64,000 nt of DNA from Arctopsyche grandis (GCF_051622035.1 NC_135361.1:8003001-8067000), one strand, 5' to 3'; positions 45,297-57,150 are shown, counted from the stretch's first letter. Made by a program: numbers and translations. The notes: a model not told the origin generated them from the letters alone.

Positions 45297-46662
45297 GTCG
45301 TACTAAAAATTTACGTAGCACAACACGTGTATCTTCAACACTCACAATATTGAAACTAATAATCTTGACTTCATCCTTCCGAACGCTTTGTAAGCCAAAA
45401 AAAAAAACAACCGGATGTGAAAGATAAAAAAAAATATCATTTCGACGAGAGAAACAATTGAAGACATTATCCGATAAAATTTACCTCTGAAATGATTTAA
45501 TTAATTGATTTATTACGACGAGAGAAACAATTGAAGACAAAAAAATTTCCTTTGATAAAACCGACAACGTCTCGGGTCGTCTCGGGTTGAAGACATCGAA
45601 GACGTCACCCATACTTACACATAATATATGCTCAGTAGCTGCGCATTACGGGGAAGTAAAAATAATAATTCTTTGATTTTTTTTTCGATCTTAGTGCGCA
45701 TCTACGTAAGTCAAAGCATCTTCGACAAACAAAAGTCGAGGATTATCTGTATGTGATTGTTGATGATCTAATTTTAGGTCAATCTCGAAAATTTATTTAA
45801 ATTGGGCATGTTCTGTTTTAACTTTCAATATTTTATTTTAATTTTAATATATTGATTATGATTTTATTTTGATATTTGAATTTAATTTTAATATAATAAT
45901 AATATTTTTAATTTTGATATTTAATTTCAATTTTTAAATTTAATTTTTATTCCGATATTTTGTACGCTACTGGTTTAATCCTGCTGGTTAAATCGTTGGA
46001 CCAAATTCGTCGTTGGTTTGGTCCGTACGCAGCAAAAAAAACGCGGTGTCGGATGTCGGTGATTTGTCAAAGGGTTTTTTTTCTTTCGTCGAAATAAAAT
46101 TAATAATCACACATTATCCGATAAATTTTACCTCTGAAATGATTTAATTACTTGATTTATTTCGACGAGAGAAACAATTGAAGAATAAAAAAATCCGTTT
46201 GATGTGACCGACAACACCCCGGGTTAGCTTCCATCGTTGGATCACCCATACTAATACATGATATATTCTCACTAACTGCGCATTACAGGGAAGTAAAAAT
46301 AATAATTCTTTGATTTTTTTTCGATCTTAGTGCGTATCTTCGTAAGTCAAAACATCTTCGACAAACAAAAGTCGAGGATTACCTGTATGTGATTGTTGAT
46401 GATCTAATTTTAGGTCAATCTCGAAAATTTATTTAAATTGTGCATGTTCTGTTTTAACTTTCAATATTTAATTTTAATTTTAATATAATGATTATAATTT
46501 TATTTTGATACTTGAATTTAATTTTAATATAATAATAATAGTTTTAATTTTGATATTTAATTTCAATTTTTAAATTTAATTTTTATTTCGATATTTTGTA
46601 CGTTACTGGTTTTAAAAGTTGGCCTGTGGGCCGTTCGTTGGCTTGGCGCGTACGCACCATAA

Positions 46663-47756
46663 GACACGTTTGTAATTTGCCCGCCGACATTCTATTTGAC
46701 GTTTACCGTTGACGTTTGTTTATTAGTTTTAAACATAGATGGCGATAGTAAAAAAAAAATATTGGTGTTTTTATTCAAAATAATAATTTTATATACAAAT
46801 TATAGAAGAGGTATGTTTTTAAAAAACTTTTTTTTTATTTATTAAACAAATGGTGCTGAAAGAAGATAAGTGGAAAAATTAATGATGCTGAGAAAGGAAA
46901 GGTTTATTTTCAATTGAAGTGATTATACCCTCTTGAGTGTCAGAAAAGCACGTATGCGTTATAGCTTAATGATTCCGAGAAAAGTTTGTCAACTTCCCAA
47001 TTTAATATTTTAGTCACATTATTTTTTATTTCGGTTCATTCGATGAGTTTTCCGTATTGCTCTGAATGAAATCTTTTGTGAACGAAAACAAAAGCAACTC
47101 GTTCCAAGAATGATAAAGAAAATAGCTTCCTCGAGAAATTATAAATATAAAGCGAAAAATGCAAGCGAATCGAGGAAGACGAAAGGGGGAAGGATTTAGT
47201 TGTTGTGTGATTGTTTTGTTTTGGCGCCAAAAAGCCGCAACGATGAATAAACTTTGATTTATATCGCAAGTTTATTATTTTGTGCACGTGGGAGCAACGG
47301 CTCTCTTGTCAAAAATTGGTATTCGGGCAAAAATGGTTCATTGCCACTAATGATTGGCTTTCGGCCAAAATTGTGCGATACGGCAACGGCACTTCGAATC
47401 GATCGCAACATTGCCCAGCCCGTTTCAGGATTCCTTTCCTTAAATGGCTTGCCAAAACTAATCATTCAATAAATTGGGAATTGTACACGCGGAACTGTTT
47501 TTCGACAGCATTTTCTTCCGGCAAATTGGATTTTCCGGTATTTAAACTAGCTTTTGACGTTTCGTTCAATACTGCCAACATAACAATTTCGCAAACATTG
47601 TAATGAAACCTAGAAAATTATTGATTTTTAAAAACTCTGATGAGAGAGATTATATTATACGTATGTTACATATATGTATGTAGCTAAATGCTCAAAAGCG
47701 TTATAATTTTCAGTTAAAATAATCGAATAAAAATTTTCGTTCATCGATTTATGTAA
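46663..47756. other. Intergenic DNA without recognised genes
   Basis: Overlapping ORFs of about 70-108 codons on both strands at 47036-47603 match no family known to me. The segment at 47230-47600 has higher GC and no repeat match elsewhere in the window, so it is single-copy here. Confidence 0.4.
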
Positions 47757-48213
47757 CCAGTAGCGTGGTCTAGTGGTGAATGTTGAATTATCTCGTACTT
47801 GATGTTACGAGTTCGATTCCCGCTAAGTCTCGCTATTGGCCAGACTTTGGTTTGTCAAGGTCGATAGTTTCTTATCAGAATTTGCCAATTTTTCTGATTT
47901 TCATTGAAACGATTCCTGTAAAATTGGCGTTTCCTTCCCAATTTTCTGTTGCGAACCTTTAGTTATTGTTATATCTTAGTTTTCGCCATATTGCTCACCA
48001 TAGATGTCTCTGTGGTTGTTTATCGAATATAAAATTCGTATTGTTACATGAAAGTTATTCATCGTTATTTATCGTATTAATACGATATTTGTAATATCTG
48101 ACGATAGATGTCAGATATTGTTTAGATTTACATGTATCTATGTAATAATTATGTGGACCAGAAAGGCGCATTTGGGGTTTACCTGTTAAGCCTTCTTGGT
48201 ATATTTGTATATA
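47757..48213 (+). mobile_element. tRNA-derived SINE (only copy on the + strand)
   Basis: The head AGTAGCGTGGTCTAGTGGTG has a tRNA A box and GAGTTCGATTCCCGC a B box, so RNA polymerase III could transcribe it. The body TTATCAGAATTTGCCAAT and the tail GGTTTACCTGTTAAGCCTTC match, in reverse, the other SINEs. The 3' half contains an extra, partly palindromic section around 48060-48130. Confidence 0.88.
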
Positions 48214-48318
48214 CATATGTATGTAAAAAAAAAAAAAAAAAATATCACCTCCCCTTTTTCACATTTGGTACACCCAGCGTGTATTTCAAGTATTATATTT
48301 TATTGTAAACATATGTAT

Positions 48319-48734
48319 ATACCAGGAAGGCCTGACAGGTAAACCCCAATGCATTTCCTGGCCAATTACAAACAATGTAGCACTTTTTCATTACACAAGT
48401 CACTGAATTACGAGACACTGAAAACTCGAAATTAGCGAGACATCTATTAATTTTAATTTGTTAAAGTAACATAAATTTTACTCCAATATTGGTGACATAG
48501 TGGGTAGGAAGGTTTTTAGCCAATTTAATCGAGGAACCGTTTCTAAAATGAAATCAGAAAAGTTGGCAAACTCTGATAGAAAACGATCGACCTGGAGTCA
48601 CATACATACATCTATGTATGACCAGCAGCATTAGAGATATACTCAGAATAAATTCTTTTCAATCGAGGTCAACTCACGGGATCGAACCTGGCGTGCTAGG
48701 CTAAATCCCAACCACCAAGCCATGCTGCTGGCTT
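48319..48734 (-). mobile_element. tRNA-derived SINE (full length)
   Basis: Tail ACCAGGAAGGCCTGACAGGT, central TCTGATAGAAAACGATCGAC, B-box-like GGGATCGAACC and head AGCCATGCTGCTGGC. It lies tail to tail with the + strand copy at 47757-48213, separated by about 105 bp that include a 17-A run. Confidence 0.88.
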
Positions 48735-49541
48735 TTGTTTTTAAATTGTATTTTTGTTTATTTACAGATAGGGAAGCGCTAAACTTTCAAGTTATAAAAT
48801 AAGAGCTATATGACATTACTCTACTATTTTTTGCCCTCGATGATGTTCAGTGAACGACGATCATTACTAATTGATAGCGATATATTATTTTGCTGTCAAT
48901 TGGTGTTAATGTGTTGTTTTAATTCAAGTATTCAATAACCATACTACAATGGTCAACAACTGTAGCATATCGCTCAAACTAACAGATTACTCTTTTTGTG
49001 TCCTAGTTTGTCGCGTCCACTTAAATCTAGTGTCGTCAACGTGTAAACTACTAGTACATTTCCTTTGGTTTGTGGTATTCACACTCGAATATACAATGAG
49101 TACTGCCAGTGCAGGACACTTGGGAAATACATAATCTTTATATTTCTATCAATGATATCTTGAATGATACTAATTTGTATGGGCACCAAATTGTGTGACA
49201 CCAAATTGTTTTATGGCGGTCCTCAAGCGGCTACACGCCTCATTGCAATTTCTTTATATATGCAGCTTTCTGTATTTATACAGCTACCGCGAAATCCGTC
49301 TGGTGCAGCTATATATAGCATCAAATATGAGCCATAATTGACTTTTGTTCGAATTCCTGGGAAATTTGTGTATGTAACTAAAGGTAAGAAGGTTAACTGA
49401 TTCAGTCAGATGGAGACGTAATTCAGAAACAATGTGTGAACTTAGCTTCCAATAAATTCCATGGGGAAGTTCATAGGAGAAAAAACACACACACACACTT
49501 GTTTTACTGCATCAGGTGACACCACCCCTACCGACGCCAAT
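48735..49541. other. Intergenic DNA, nothing recognised
   Basis: AT-rich single-copy-looking DNA with short ORFs only. A CA microsatellite lies at about 49485-49496. Confidence 0.5.
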
Positions 49542-49595
49542 GTATACCAGGAAGGCCTAACAGGTAACCCCAATGCACCTTCCCGGCCAGAAATA
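49542..49595 (-). mobile_element. SINE 3' tail fragment
   Basis: Only the conserved tail (ACCAGGAAGGCCTAACAGGT and CCTTCCCGGCCA) is present, so this is a strongly truncated copy just before a solo LTR. Confidence 0.75.
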
Positions 49596-49625
49596 TTATA
49601 CATTTGATACAAATCTTATTAGTAT

Positions 49626-50008
49626 TGTTGCGTAGGGGTGGGTGGAGGATCCAAGTAAAAGGCCAACAGTCGTTTCACAGCATTTATTGATGATTAAGGA
49701 GATACACGCAGTGTCACGGCTAAGTCCAGAATGAATTATATCGCCTACGTACCGCCTTATAAAGGGTAGATCTCTCAGGACGCCTAATCTGTTTACCTGT
49801 TGTATAGTCACGTATTCGGATATGTATTTCCAAGACATTGGGTCTTCCCGTACCGATTCTGAGAAATAACTAATAACGGTCATTGTTTAGCCTAAATGCA
49901 CTTAGAGTCCAGATATAATCTTTGGAAGTAAGTGCATGCATTTAGTTAACCGATAACAGATATCCGTTGGTCTAAGTACAATTCGCTCAATCCACGGCGT
50001 ACGTAACA
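49626..50008 (-). mobile_element. Solo LTR, family B (383 bp)
   Basis: Reverse copy of the LTR at 17786-18171, with ends TGTTGCGTAGG and, inverted, TGTTACGTACG. It is flanked by GTAT on both sides (49622-49625, 50009-50012). Confidence 0.9.
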
Positions 50009-50206
50009 GTATTATACTACGTAAATACATATTAAGTTACATCCACAGAGACATCTTTGGTCAAATTTGTAAATTTACATTTTTAAACAATTCAACAAAA
50101 TTCAAGATCGCTGAACACTCGAGATTTTGCGAGAAAATGGGTTAGGTTGCCAATTTGTTGGAACCGTTTCAATGCAAATCAGATAAATTATTTATTTATA
50201 TCATTT

Positions 50207-50441
50207 TAGCTATTTAGCTAATTTAAAAATACATTCTTAATTACTTAACTTAAAAATTTTATGTTTAACTTACATATATGTACTGTCCCTCGCAGAGGTG
50301 TCTCTTAGCACCTCGCAAGAATGCATCCACGGTCTTAGAAGACCTGACGCATTCAGGGAGGGCATTGAACATGAGCACGCCCCTGTGAAAAACACCCGCA
50401 GCTGTCTTCTTTTAACAAACCTCCTTTAGGTTTCCCTTTAA
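50207..50441 (-). mobile_element. 5'-truncated LINE, C-terminal end
   Basis: Minus-strand translation gives a typical non-LTR ORF2 end: GVFHRGVLMFNALPECVRSS followed by KTVDAFLRGAKRHL. An AT-rich 3' end follows. It lies directly against the left terminus of the TIR element at 50442. Confidence 0.75.
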
Positions 50442-52703
50442 TGGTCCGTACGCACCAAACCAACGACGATTTTGGGCCAACTTTTAAAACCAGTAGCGTA
50501 CAAAATATCGAAATAAAAATTAAATAAAAAAATTGAAATTAAATATCAAAATTAAGCTAACGAGCGAGATTGAGCTAAAATTAGATCATCGTTGATGTTT
50601 TGAATTACAACAATGTTTTGAATTACAACGATATTTTTTTAATTTTTTATTTATTTATTTAACATATTAGCCACAGTGACATTACAGAGATCTCCAACGC
50701 GTCGCTGTGGCCGGTCATTCAGTAATAATAACATGATAACAGTAATAATAACTTATAATAATAACAATATTAACACAACATCATTAAAATCATAAAATCA
50801 TAAAAAAAAGAAAAAACATAGATAAAGTAATAACAATCATTAATATTTATAATAGGCAAAATCAACCACTGGCATTCCTCAACAACCACTCAACCAGATT
50901 AGTATATTTTATATTGAAGAGGTCAATTTCACCAGAAATCCTGTTAAGCAGATATATCGCTCTAGATATAGGAGCCGTTGACAACATATTTGTGCGAGCC
51001 ACAGGAGGAACAAACAAATCACGATTTCTCAAGTCCCTGAATTTACAAGGTGCATTAAACCTAAATTCCTTTAGAACCTGAGGATTGTGTATTATCCCAT
51101 TCAACAGCTTAAAAAAGTGTCTTCCCAGTAACATATTCCGACGAGACTCCAATGAGTTGAAACCTAACGCCCCTAATAGGAATGCACTAGGATATAGCCA
51201 AGGATAATAACCATACTGTTTCAAATAAAGATATCTGAGAAACCGTTTTTGGATTCTCTCAATCTTCAATGAATGAGTTATATGGGTAGGATTCCATATA
51301 ATAGAAGAAAATTCTAGAATACTACGTACTAAAGATTCATAAAGAATTTTAAGCACCAACGTACTCTGGAAAGGTTTGCTAACTCTTAGTAAGAATCCCA
51401 GCATTTTTGTTGCACGCAAACAAATATTGTCTATGTGTCGTTTAAATTGAAAATTATTCGAGAACAAGACCCCCAAATCACAATATTCATCTACAAACTT
51501 TAATTCAACACCACTTAGGCGATATGGATAAATCAAGCGATTTGAAGATCTTGTCACATTGAGAACACAGCATTTTTGAATGCTTAAAAAATAATTTATT
51601 ATCGACAGACCAACTTGACAGCGCATCTAAGTCCAATTGGAGAAGGGCTGCGTCACTATGAGACTTAACTGTCTTAAAAAGCTTAAGGTCATCGGCGAAT
51701 AAAAGATAGTCTGAATACTTAATTATTTTTGAGATGTCATTAATGTAAATTAAAAAGAATCATGCACAGAGTCGTCAAGCCAGGTTTCCGTTAGTACCAG
51801 GATGTCAGCACATTGAATAGCCGAGTTAGAACCTAATTCATCCAGTTTAGATTTAAGGCCTCGTACATTTTGATAGAAAATGCTTATATTATGCATTACA
51901 ACCAGAGAAATATTATAATTACGAGCGAAAAAAACCTTGTTATTGTTTCTTATAAGTCGTCACGATACACCAATGTGTTTCACCGTCGATGAAATATTTA
52001 ACAAAAAAAATGTCGGTGATTTGTCAAAGGGTTTTTTTTTCTTTCGTCGAAATAAAATTAATAATCACACATTATCCGATAAATTTTACCTCTGAGATGG
52101 ATTTAATTATTTGATTTATTTCGACGAGAGAAACAATTGAAGACATTATCCGATAAAATTTACCTCTGAAATGATTTAATTAATTGATTTATTTCGACGA
52201 GAGAAACAATTGAAGACAAAAAAATTTCCTTTGATAAAACCGACAACGTCTCGGGTTGAAAACAATAACTCGGTCACCCATACTAACACATGATATATGC
52301 TCAGTAACAGCGCATTACGGGGAAGTAAAAATAATAATTCTTTGATTTTTTTTTCGAACTTAGTGCGTATCTACGTAAGTCAAAACATCTTCGACAAACA
52401 AAAGTCGAGGATTATCTGTATGTGATTGTTGATGATCTAATTTTAGGTCAATCTCGAAAATTTATTTAAATTGGGCATGTTCTGTTTTAACTTTCAATAT
52501 TTTATTTTAATTTTAATATATTGATTATAATTTTATTTTGATATTTGAATTTAATTTTAATATAATAATAATATTTTTAATTTTGATATTTAATTTCAAT
52601 TTTTAAATTTAATTTTTATTTCGATATTTTGTACGCTACTGGTTTAATCCTGCTGGTTAAATCGTTGGACCAAATTCGTCGTTGGTTTGGTCCGTACGCA
52701 GCA
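50442..52703. mobile_element. PIF/Harbinger-like TIR element with LINE insertion
   Basis: Left end TGGTCCGTACGCACCAAACC, right end (inverted) TGCTGCGTACGGACCAAACC, target duplication TAA at 50439-50441 and 52704-52706. Subterminal repeats are shared with 43002-46034. It is interrupted by a LINE at about 50636-51892. No transposase or MADF ORF is present. Confidence 0.82.
50636..51892 (-). mobile_element. Internally deleted Jockey/CR1-like LINE
   Basis: Read on the minus strand: an endonuclease start (SIFYQNVRGLKSKL, LVLTETWLDDS, about 51890-51750) is joined directly to the late reverse transcriptase region with the catalytic YLLFADDLKLF motif (about 51700). After a frameshift near 51590 comes an open 254-codon C-terminal ORF (51626-50862) with DLGVLFSNNFQFKRHIDNI and SIIWNPTH blocks. 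It ends in a TAAATAAATAAA tail. About 400 codons between endonuclease and the RT active site are missing, so it is inactive. Confidence 0.85.
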
Positions 52704-52749
52704 TAAGACGACTTTTTTATATCTCTTATCTCTTATCCGATCGTTTTCA

Positions 52750-53040
52750 TACTTTGCCATATTGCTCATTTTGGTCATCAATATAAGTAAAGGCATCATC
52801 CGCCATTACGATGGTGAAAAAATATCGTATTATTCTTACTCTACTTACAACTAGTTTGTCCTTATTTCTAGTATAAAAACTATGTACATATATCTCTATT
52901 CCTTACTGTATAATCCTTAAAGTACTTAGGTAATAACTTATGATCTAACTTATAGACACAAGACAATGTACTAAGATTTAAACTAATTCTAACACTCATC
53001 CATCCCAATTCATCTAACATACTCCCAATACTTTTTAATC
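52750..53040. other. AT-rich repeat-derived DNA
   Basis: The first about 80 bp (CATATTGCTCATTTTGGTCA and following) repeat the sequence left of the element at 42681. The rest is unassigned. Confidence 0.5.
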
Positions 53041-53182
53041 CCAAAATTGGTTAATTGGCAAACTCTGATAGGAAATGATCGACCCGGAATCACAAACATT
53101 GCCATGAGAAACCAGTGGGATTTGAACCTGTGACCACTTTGTTCAAAGTATTATATGCTAACCACTAGTCTATTATGCTGTT
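53041..53182 (-). mobile_element. SINE fragment (head half)
   Basis: Contains AATTGGCAAACTCTGATAGG and the following ATGATCGACC block, then a B-box-like stretch (GGGATTTGAACC) and a diverged head. Confidence 0.65.
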
Positions 53183-54419
53183 TATAGACAAACAATTTGA
53201 AATTCCATTAGAGCTCATTGACAGACTAACATGATGGGGTTCCTCAGTTGTTAAATACGTATTACGCTTCTTAACACATTTTATGCGGACAGCCGCATTC
53301 TGCTACTAGAATTTTGCATAAGAACACCTATGTATTTACACGAAATTTTAAAATACAAAAATTATGTTTTGAATTTTATTTGTGCATGTTGCTAAAATAA
53401 TCAGTTCTACCAATCCACAATTAAATATATTAACGAGTCATTGTTTGAACTTTTATGTAATATACGACTTAATGGAAGACAAACAAGTGTTGTCTTTCAA
53501 GTTATTGCAACCAGAAATGCACATTACGCGAGAGAGGTCAACTCGTTTCTGAGAATAATTAAATTGTGATTTATTACTTATACATTACCTTTGCGTGATA
53601 ATTTTAATGACACTTAACAACATCGTATAATTGAAAATGAATCAAATAGATTACGCCACCCTATATAGTATTTAGTGATACATTGTCAAGGGGTAAAATT
53701 ATGGCATACATTTCAATAATTTAAAATAGCCATTAACATTTATTTATGCACTCTGATGCACAATAATCTCAGTCATAATAAAACAGCACAAAACGATGCA
53801 TTCCAGATACGAATATAACTTAAAATGTAAACTGTTTATGTTTGAGCAACGAATTTTGGGACGAGAGAGAAAATATGCAATTTCACTTAAACCAGGGTCG
53901 AAATTTTCGTTGGGGGGGGGGACCTTCGATGAAATATTCCAAATTTCATTCAGTAAGATCATTCCAGATTGTATTTAACGGGTCGACGATATATCAAGGA
54001 TTATCAGAAGGTGTCGCTTCAGCATAAGAGTTTTGGACGTGTCCAGAATTTTATAATTCTCAAGAATTCAACGAGTGGCGCTGAAACGAAACACTCACCA
54101 CTGAAGTATGCGGCCGCTTTTCCGAGTAAAATCTATGGAAAATTATTAGGAAATATTTTAAATGGGTAAATATTTTGGATAACATCCAACGGATGTCTCC
54201 TTAGGAATTTTGTTGATTGTGGACGTCTACGGATTTGCGAAGTGTGAATTTGACAAGTTTGGCACATATTTTGAAATTGGTCTTTCGCAGTCGTGACGAC
54301 CACATTTGATATGCCGAACGATCCATCTGACAAATTGATCGCAAAAAACACGGCAAATATGCACATTACGTGATTTTATTCGATTTACATACATAATACA
54401 CAAGTGCAACATCTGTTTT
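53183..54419. other. Intergenic DNA, nothing recognised
   Basis: AT-rich sequence with overlapping short ORFs between 53744 and 54412 on both strands; none resembles a known family. A run of nine G residues lies near 53913. Confidence 0.45.
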
Positions 54420-55465
54420 TACTTATTGTGTTTTCGATAAAGCTAATTTGCGCGGATAAGTCCGTGCTAATCTCGCTCGAGATAAGGGTATTTATTGTTA
54501 TAGTTATGTTCATTTTGGTAGATTTAAAGATTGGGGAATGAGCATTAAGAATAAAAAATCGAATACTAATACTACTTCTATGTCTGCCACTGACGTTGTT
54601 TCATCATTAGAGCTGCGCCCAAGTGTTTCATTTGCTGATGTTTGTACGGGAGCTGCTAGATGTTTGAAGCCTGATATTAAAACTACGTCTGCAAGTATTA
54701 GTGAATCTTCTATGGAAACGGTCGCAGTGACGTCGATGTTTGCCTCTTCTCCTACATCTGCCTGCTCAAATGGTCCTGATAGTCGTGATTCTGTTGTGAC
54801 TGTGTTGGCTTCTTCTTCTGCTTCCTCTTCCGTTTCGTCTCCATTGGCTCAACCTCCGTTGGCTCAATCAAAACTGCCATTTCTTGTCTCAAAGAAAGTC
54901 ACGCGCCAAACTGGGAGACCGAAAATTGGTAATTTATTACCAAAATGCACGAGGTCTCAGGACAAAGCTGGCTGCGTTTAATTCAGCCGTTTCTACTACA
55001 TATTTGTGATGATATGGTAGCACTAACGGAAACATGGTTGACTTCATCATTTTTTGATGCTGAACTTTTTGATTCTTCCTGGAGGCTGCATCGTCGCGAT
55101 AGAGTAGATCGACGTGGTGGTGGTGTATTATTTGCTTGTCGTGATTGGTTTCGGTCAGTCCGGATGACAAATTTTGAAACTCTATCTGGTGAGGACTTAT
55201 GGAATTCATAACTTGAAAATCATAATCGAGAAAGAATATTACGAAATACAAAAACCTTGTAAACATAGAATGAATTCAAGACGATAAACGATATATAATA
55301 ATAATAATTATTATTTTTAGTTGTTTTTGTATATATATGTTTTGTTTTTGTTATGTCTAATTGATTATTTTGTTTCTTGTCTTTTCTGTTATATTTTTGA
55401 CCATTGTGGCGCATTAGGAATTCCTGTAATGCTACAACGGTCCAAACTTTAAATAAATAAATAAA
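54420..55465 (+). mobile_element. LINE with 5' region, ORF1-like segment, endonuclease fragment and 3' tail
   Basis: A Ser/Thr-rich ORF (54538-54981, starting MSIKNKKSNTNTTSMSATD) looks like an ORF1 N terminus. In another frame at about 54930, an APE endonuclease start follows (IYYQNARGLRTKL), interrupted by a frameshift and stops near 55008, then VALTETWLTSSFFDAELF and RRGGGVLFACRDWF. From 55200 the 3' untranslated tail follows, with CATTGTGGCGCATTAGGAAT and AAATAAATAAATAAAT. The reverse transcriptase is deleted. Confidence 0.8.
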
Positions 55466-55976
55466 TAAATGTTTTGGTGTTGATTTAAAGTATTTAGAAT
55501 GGATAAAAGGAATCCAGCAATTAAACGTCAAAAGTGAAATTGAAAAATATACAACGCATAGAATAAGTATGCTAATCTCCAGTGATTTATTTGTTGTTTC
55601 TCATTAATACGAAAGTGATTTATTTCCGATGAAGCTTTATAAACAATACAATTAATTATAAGATTGTGCTATCGTAAAAAAATTAAGAATAGTATTGTAA
55701 AAATTATATCATATATCTATGTAGGAAAGATTTTTTAACCTGAGAGTGTGTGGTTGGCGAACGTTAAGACGTACAAATAAATAGTTATAAATTTTCAGCT
55801 TGATACGTTCAGGGGTGTGGAGTGTGGACAAAATCGTGGTCACAACAATTTTGTACAACCTTTTTAAGAGAAAAAAATCCCACTTTCGGTTTATTCAATT
55901 TAATTTCATCGCATTGATACAAGAATTCCCTATATACATGAATTTTTTCGTGAAGAGCACAGATGTTTAAGAGGGC

Positions 55977-56015
55977 TGTACACCCGAAACCTTAATTTTG
56001 TTACCGTTCCTTTCT

Positions 56016-56088
<73 letters not shown>

Positions 56089-56535
56089 TGTATGTATATA
56101 TTGAGTGAATGCGACAATATATATCAATATATATATTGAGTGAATGCGACAGTTGCGCTTCGACCAGATAAAACGTGTTTTAAATTGACAAAATCGAGGT
56201 TTCGTATTCTACTATTTTCTCCTCCAAAACTGGACCAATTTTTAAAAAAATTTCATCATCGGTATGAGAAAGATATTTTCTGTGCATCTATCGGCGTATT
56301 TTTTTTTAAATCGACCGTTAAATAACCACGCTAGACTCTTTTCGTGGGTGTAAAAAAGACGCTATTTTATAGATGTTTGGCGGCTCCTAGCTCCTATAAA
56401 AAATAATTAATCAAAAAAATTAAACGATAGATGCACCCCAATGGTGGATATCCATAGCATATTAAAAAATAATTTCTCTAGTGCCATAATTGAGGTAGGG
56501 AGAAGTATAGTACGTTTGTGTGGACAAGGCGCTGC
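55977..56535. mobile_element. Insertion of about 0.55 kb inside the repeat, TTAAG-flanked
   Basis: Comparison with the uninterrupted copies places an insertion between GTTTAAG and GGGTC. TTAAG is present on both sides, consistent with a TTAA or TTAAG target duplication. The insert contains a long AT microsatellite (56021-56085) and noncoding DNA, with no obvious terminal inverted repeats. Confidence 0.6.
56021..56085. repeat. (AT)n microsatellite
   Basis: About 65 bp of uninterrupted AT dinucleotides, followed by a short repeated TATTGAGTGAATGCGACA. Confidence 0.95.
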
Positions 56536-57150
56536 TTAAGGGGTCAAGAAAAATAGTGGAAGAAAAATCGAACAAGAGTAAACTGCCACTTCCGGTTGGC
56601 GGATACTTACCAAATTTTATACATAACTTGGTATTAAGCTTTAACTTCTAGATATGAAATTTTAGTTCAATAAACCAAAAGGTTTCTGAGAAAAACATAA
56701 AAAAAATATCGATTCTCTAGAGTTAAAGTACTACTTCCGGTTCAGGTAAAAATAAAAGTATATAAAATGTATAATTTCTATTACATGTAAAAAAATTTCA
56801 GTCGAATTCGGTTAACGGCTTGGGAGATAATTTAATTCAAAAACTCAAAAAAAGAGGATACCTACGAGTATAAGGGGAGGTACCATTTACGGCCAACCTA
56901 AAATTTTGAAAAAAATTTACGTCATATTGGTAAGAATTTAAGTAACTGATACTAAGTTTCAATTCGATAGGACTAAAGATGTTCAAGAAATCCCCAAAAT
57001 ACACAGATACACAGACACACACATTTTTTCTAGATTATGAAAACGTGATCAATGATCGATTCTGAGTTCGGGTCAGTCAAAATCTCGAGTTCGAATTTTC
57101 GCATGGTCACAAAACTTCATCTATTGTTACCAAGTATGTACCTAGAAAAA

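Larger units (their letters stand above)
43002..46034. mobile_element. Inner element of the same TIR family (nested)
   Basis: Left end TGGTCCGTACGCACCAAACC; right end, inverted, TGCTGCGTACGGACCAAACC, with AAA on both sides. It matches the ends of the element at 50442-52703. A 283-bp direct duplication of the left subterminal part (about 43019-43301 and 43302 onward) lies inside. Confidence 0.65.
42681..46659. mobile_element. PIF/Harbinger-like TIR element (outer copy, 3979 bp)
   Basis: Termini TGGTGCTTACGGAC (left) and, inverted, TGGTGCGTACGCGC (right), with the 3-bp target duplication TAA on both sides (42678-42680 and 46660-46662). The long subterminal inverted repeats share ACCAGTAGCGTACAAAATAT and CGAAATAAAAATTAAAT. 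A 3-bp TWA duplication is the mark of PIF/Harbinger elements. It contains an inner element (43002-46034), a CCGGAAGT repeat and a MADF exon. No DDE transposase ORF is seen. Confidence 0.75.
55730..57150 (-). repeat. 145-bp-period CCGGAAGT repeat, third copy, split by an insertion
   Basis: The inverted copy carries ACTTCCGGTT at about 56588 and 56733, a degenerate site near 55881, and the flank with TCTATTGTTACCAAG at about 57118. It is split between 55975 and 56535 by the insertion annotated separately. Confidence 0.75.

Noticed and set aside
47280-47603. 107-codon + strand ORF and its overlapping neighbours
   Set aside because: Open on both strands with no recognised family, splice context or start context; not enough to call a gene.
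47757-47832. Possible tRNA gene
   Set aside because: A and B boxes are present, but no cloverleaf can be folded with paired acceptor stem, and the sequence continues into a SINE body and tail.
49596-49883. 95-codon minus-strand ORF
   Set aside because: Lies inside the family B solo LTR and is broken in the other copies.
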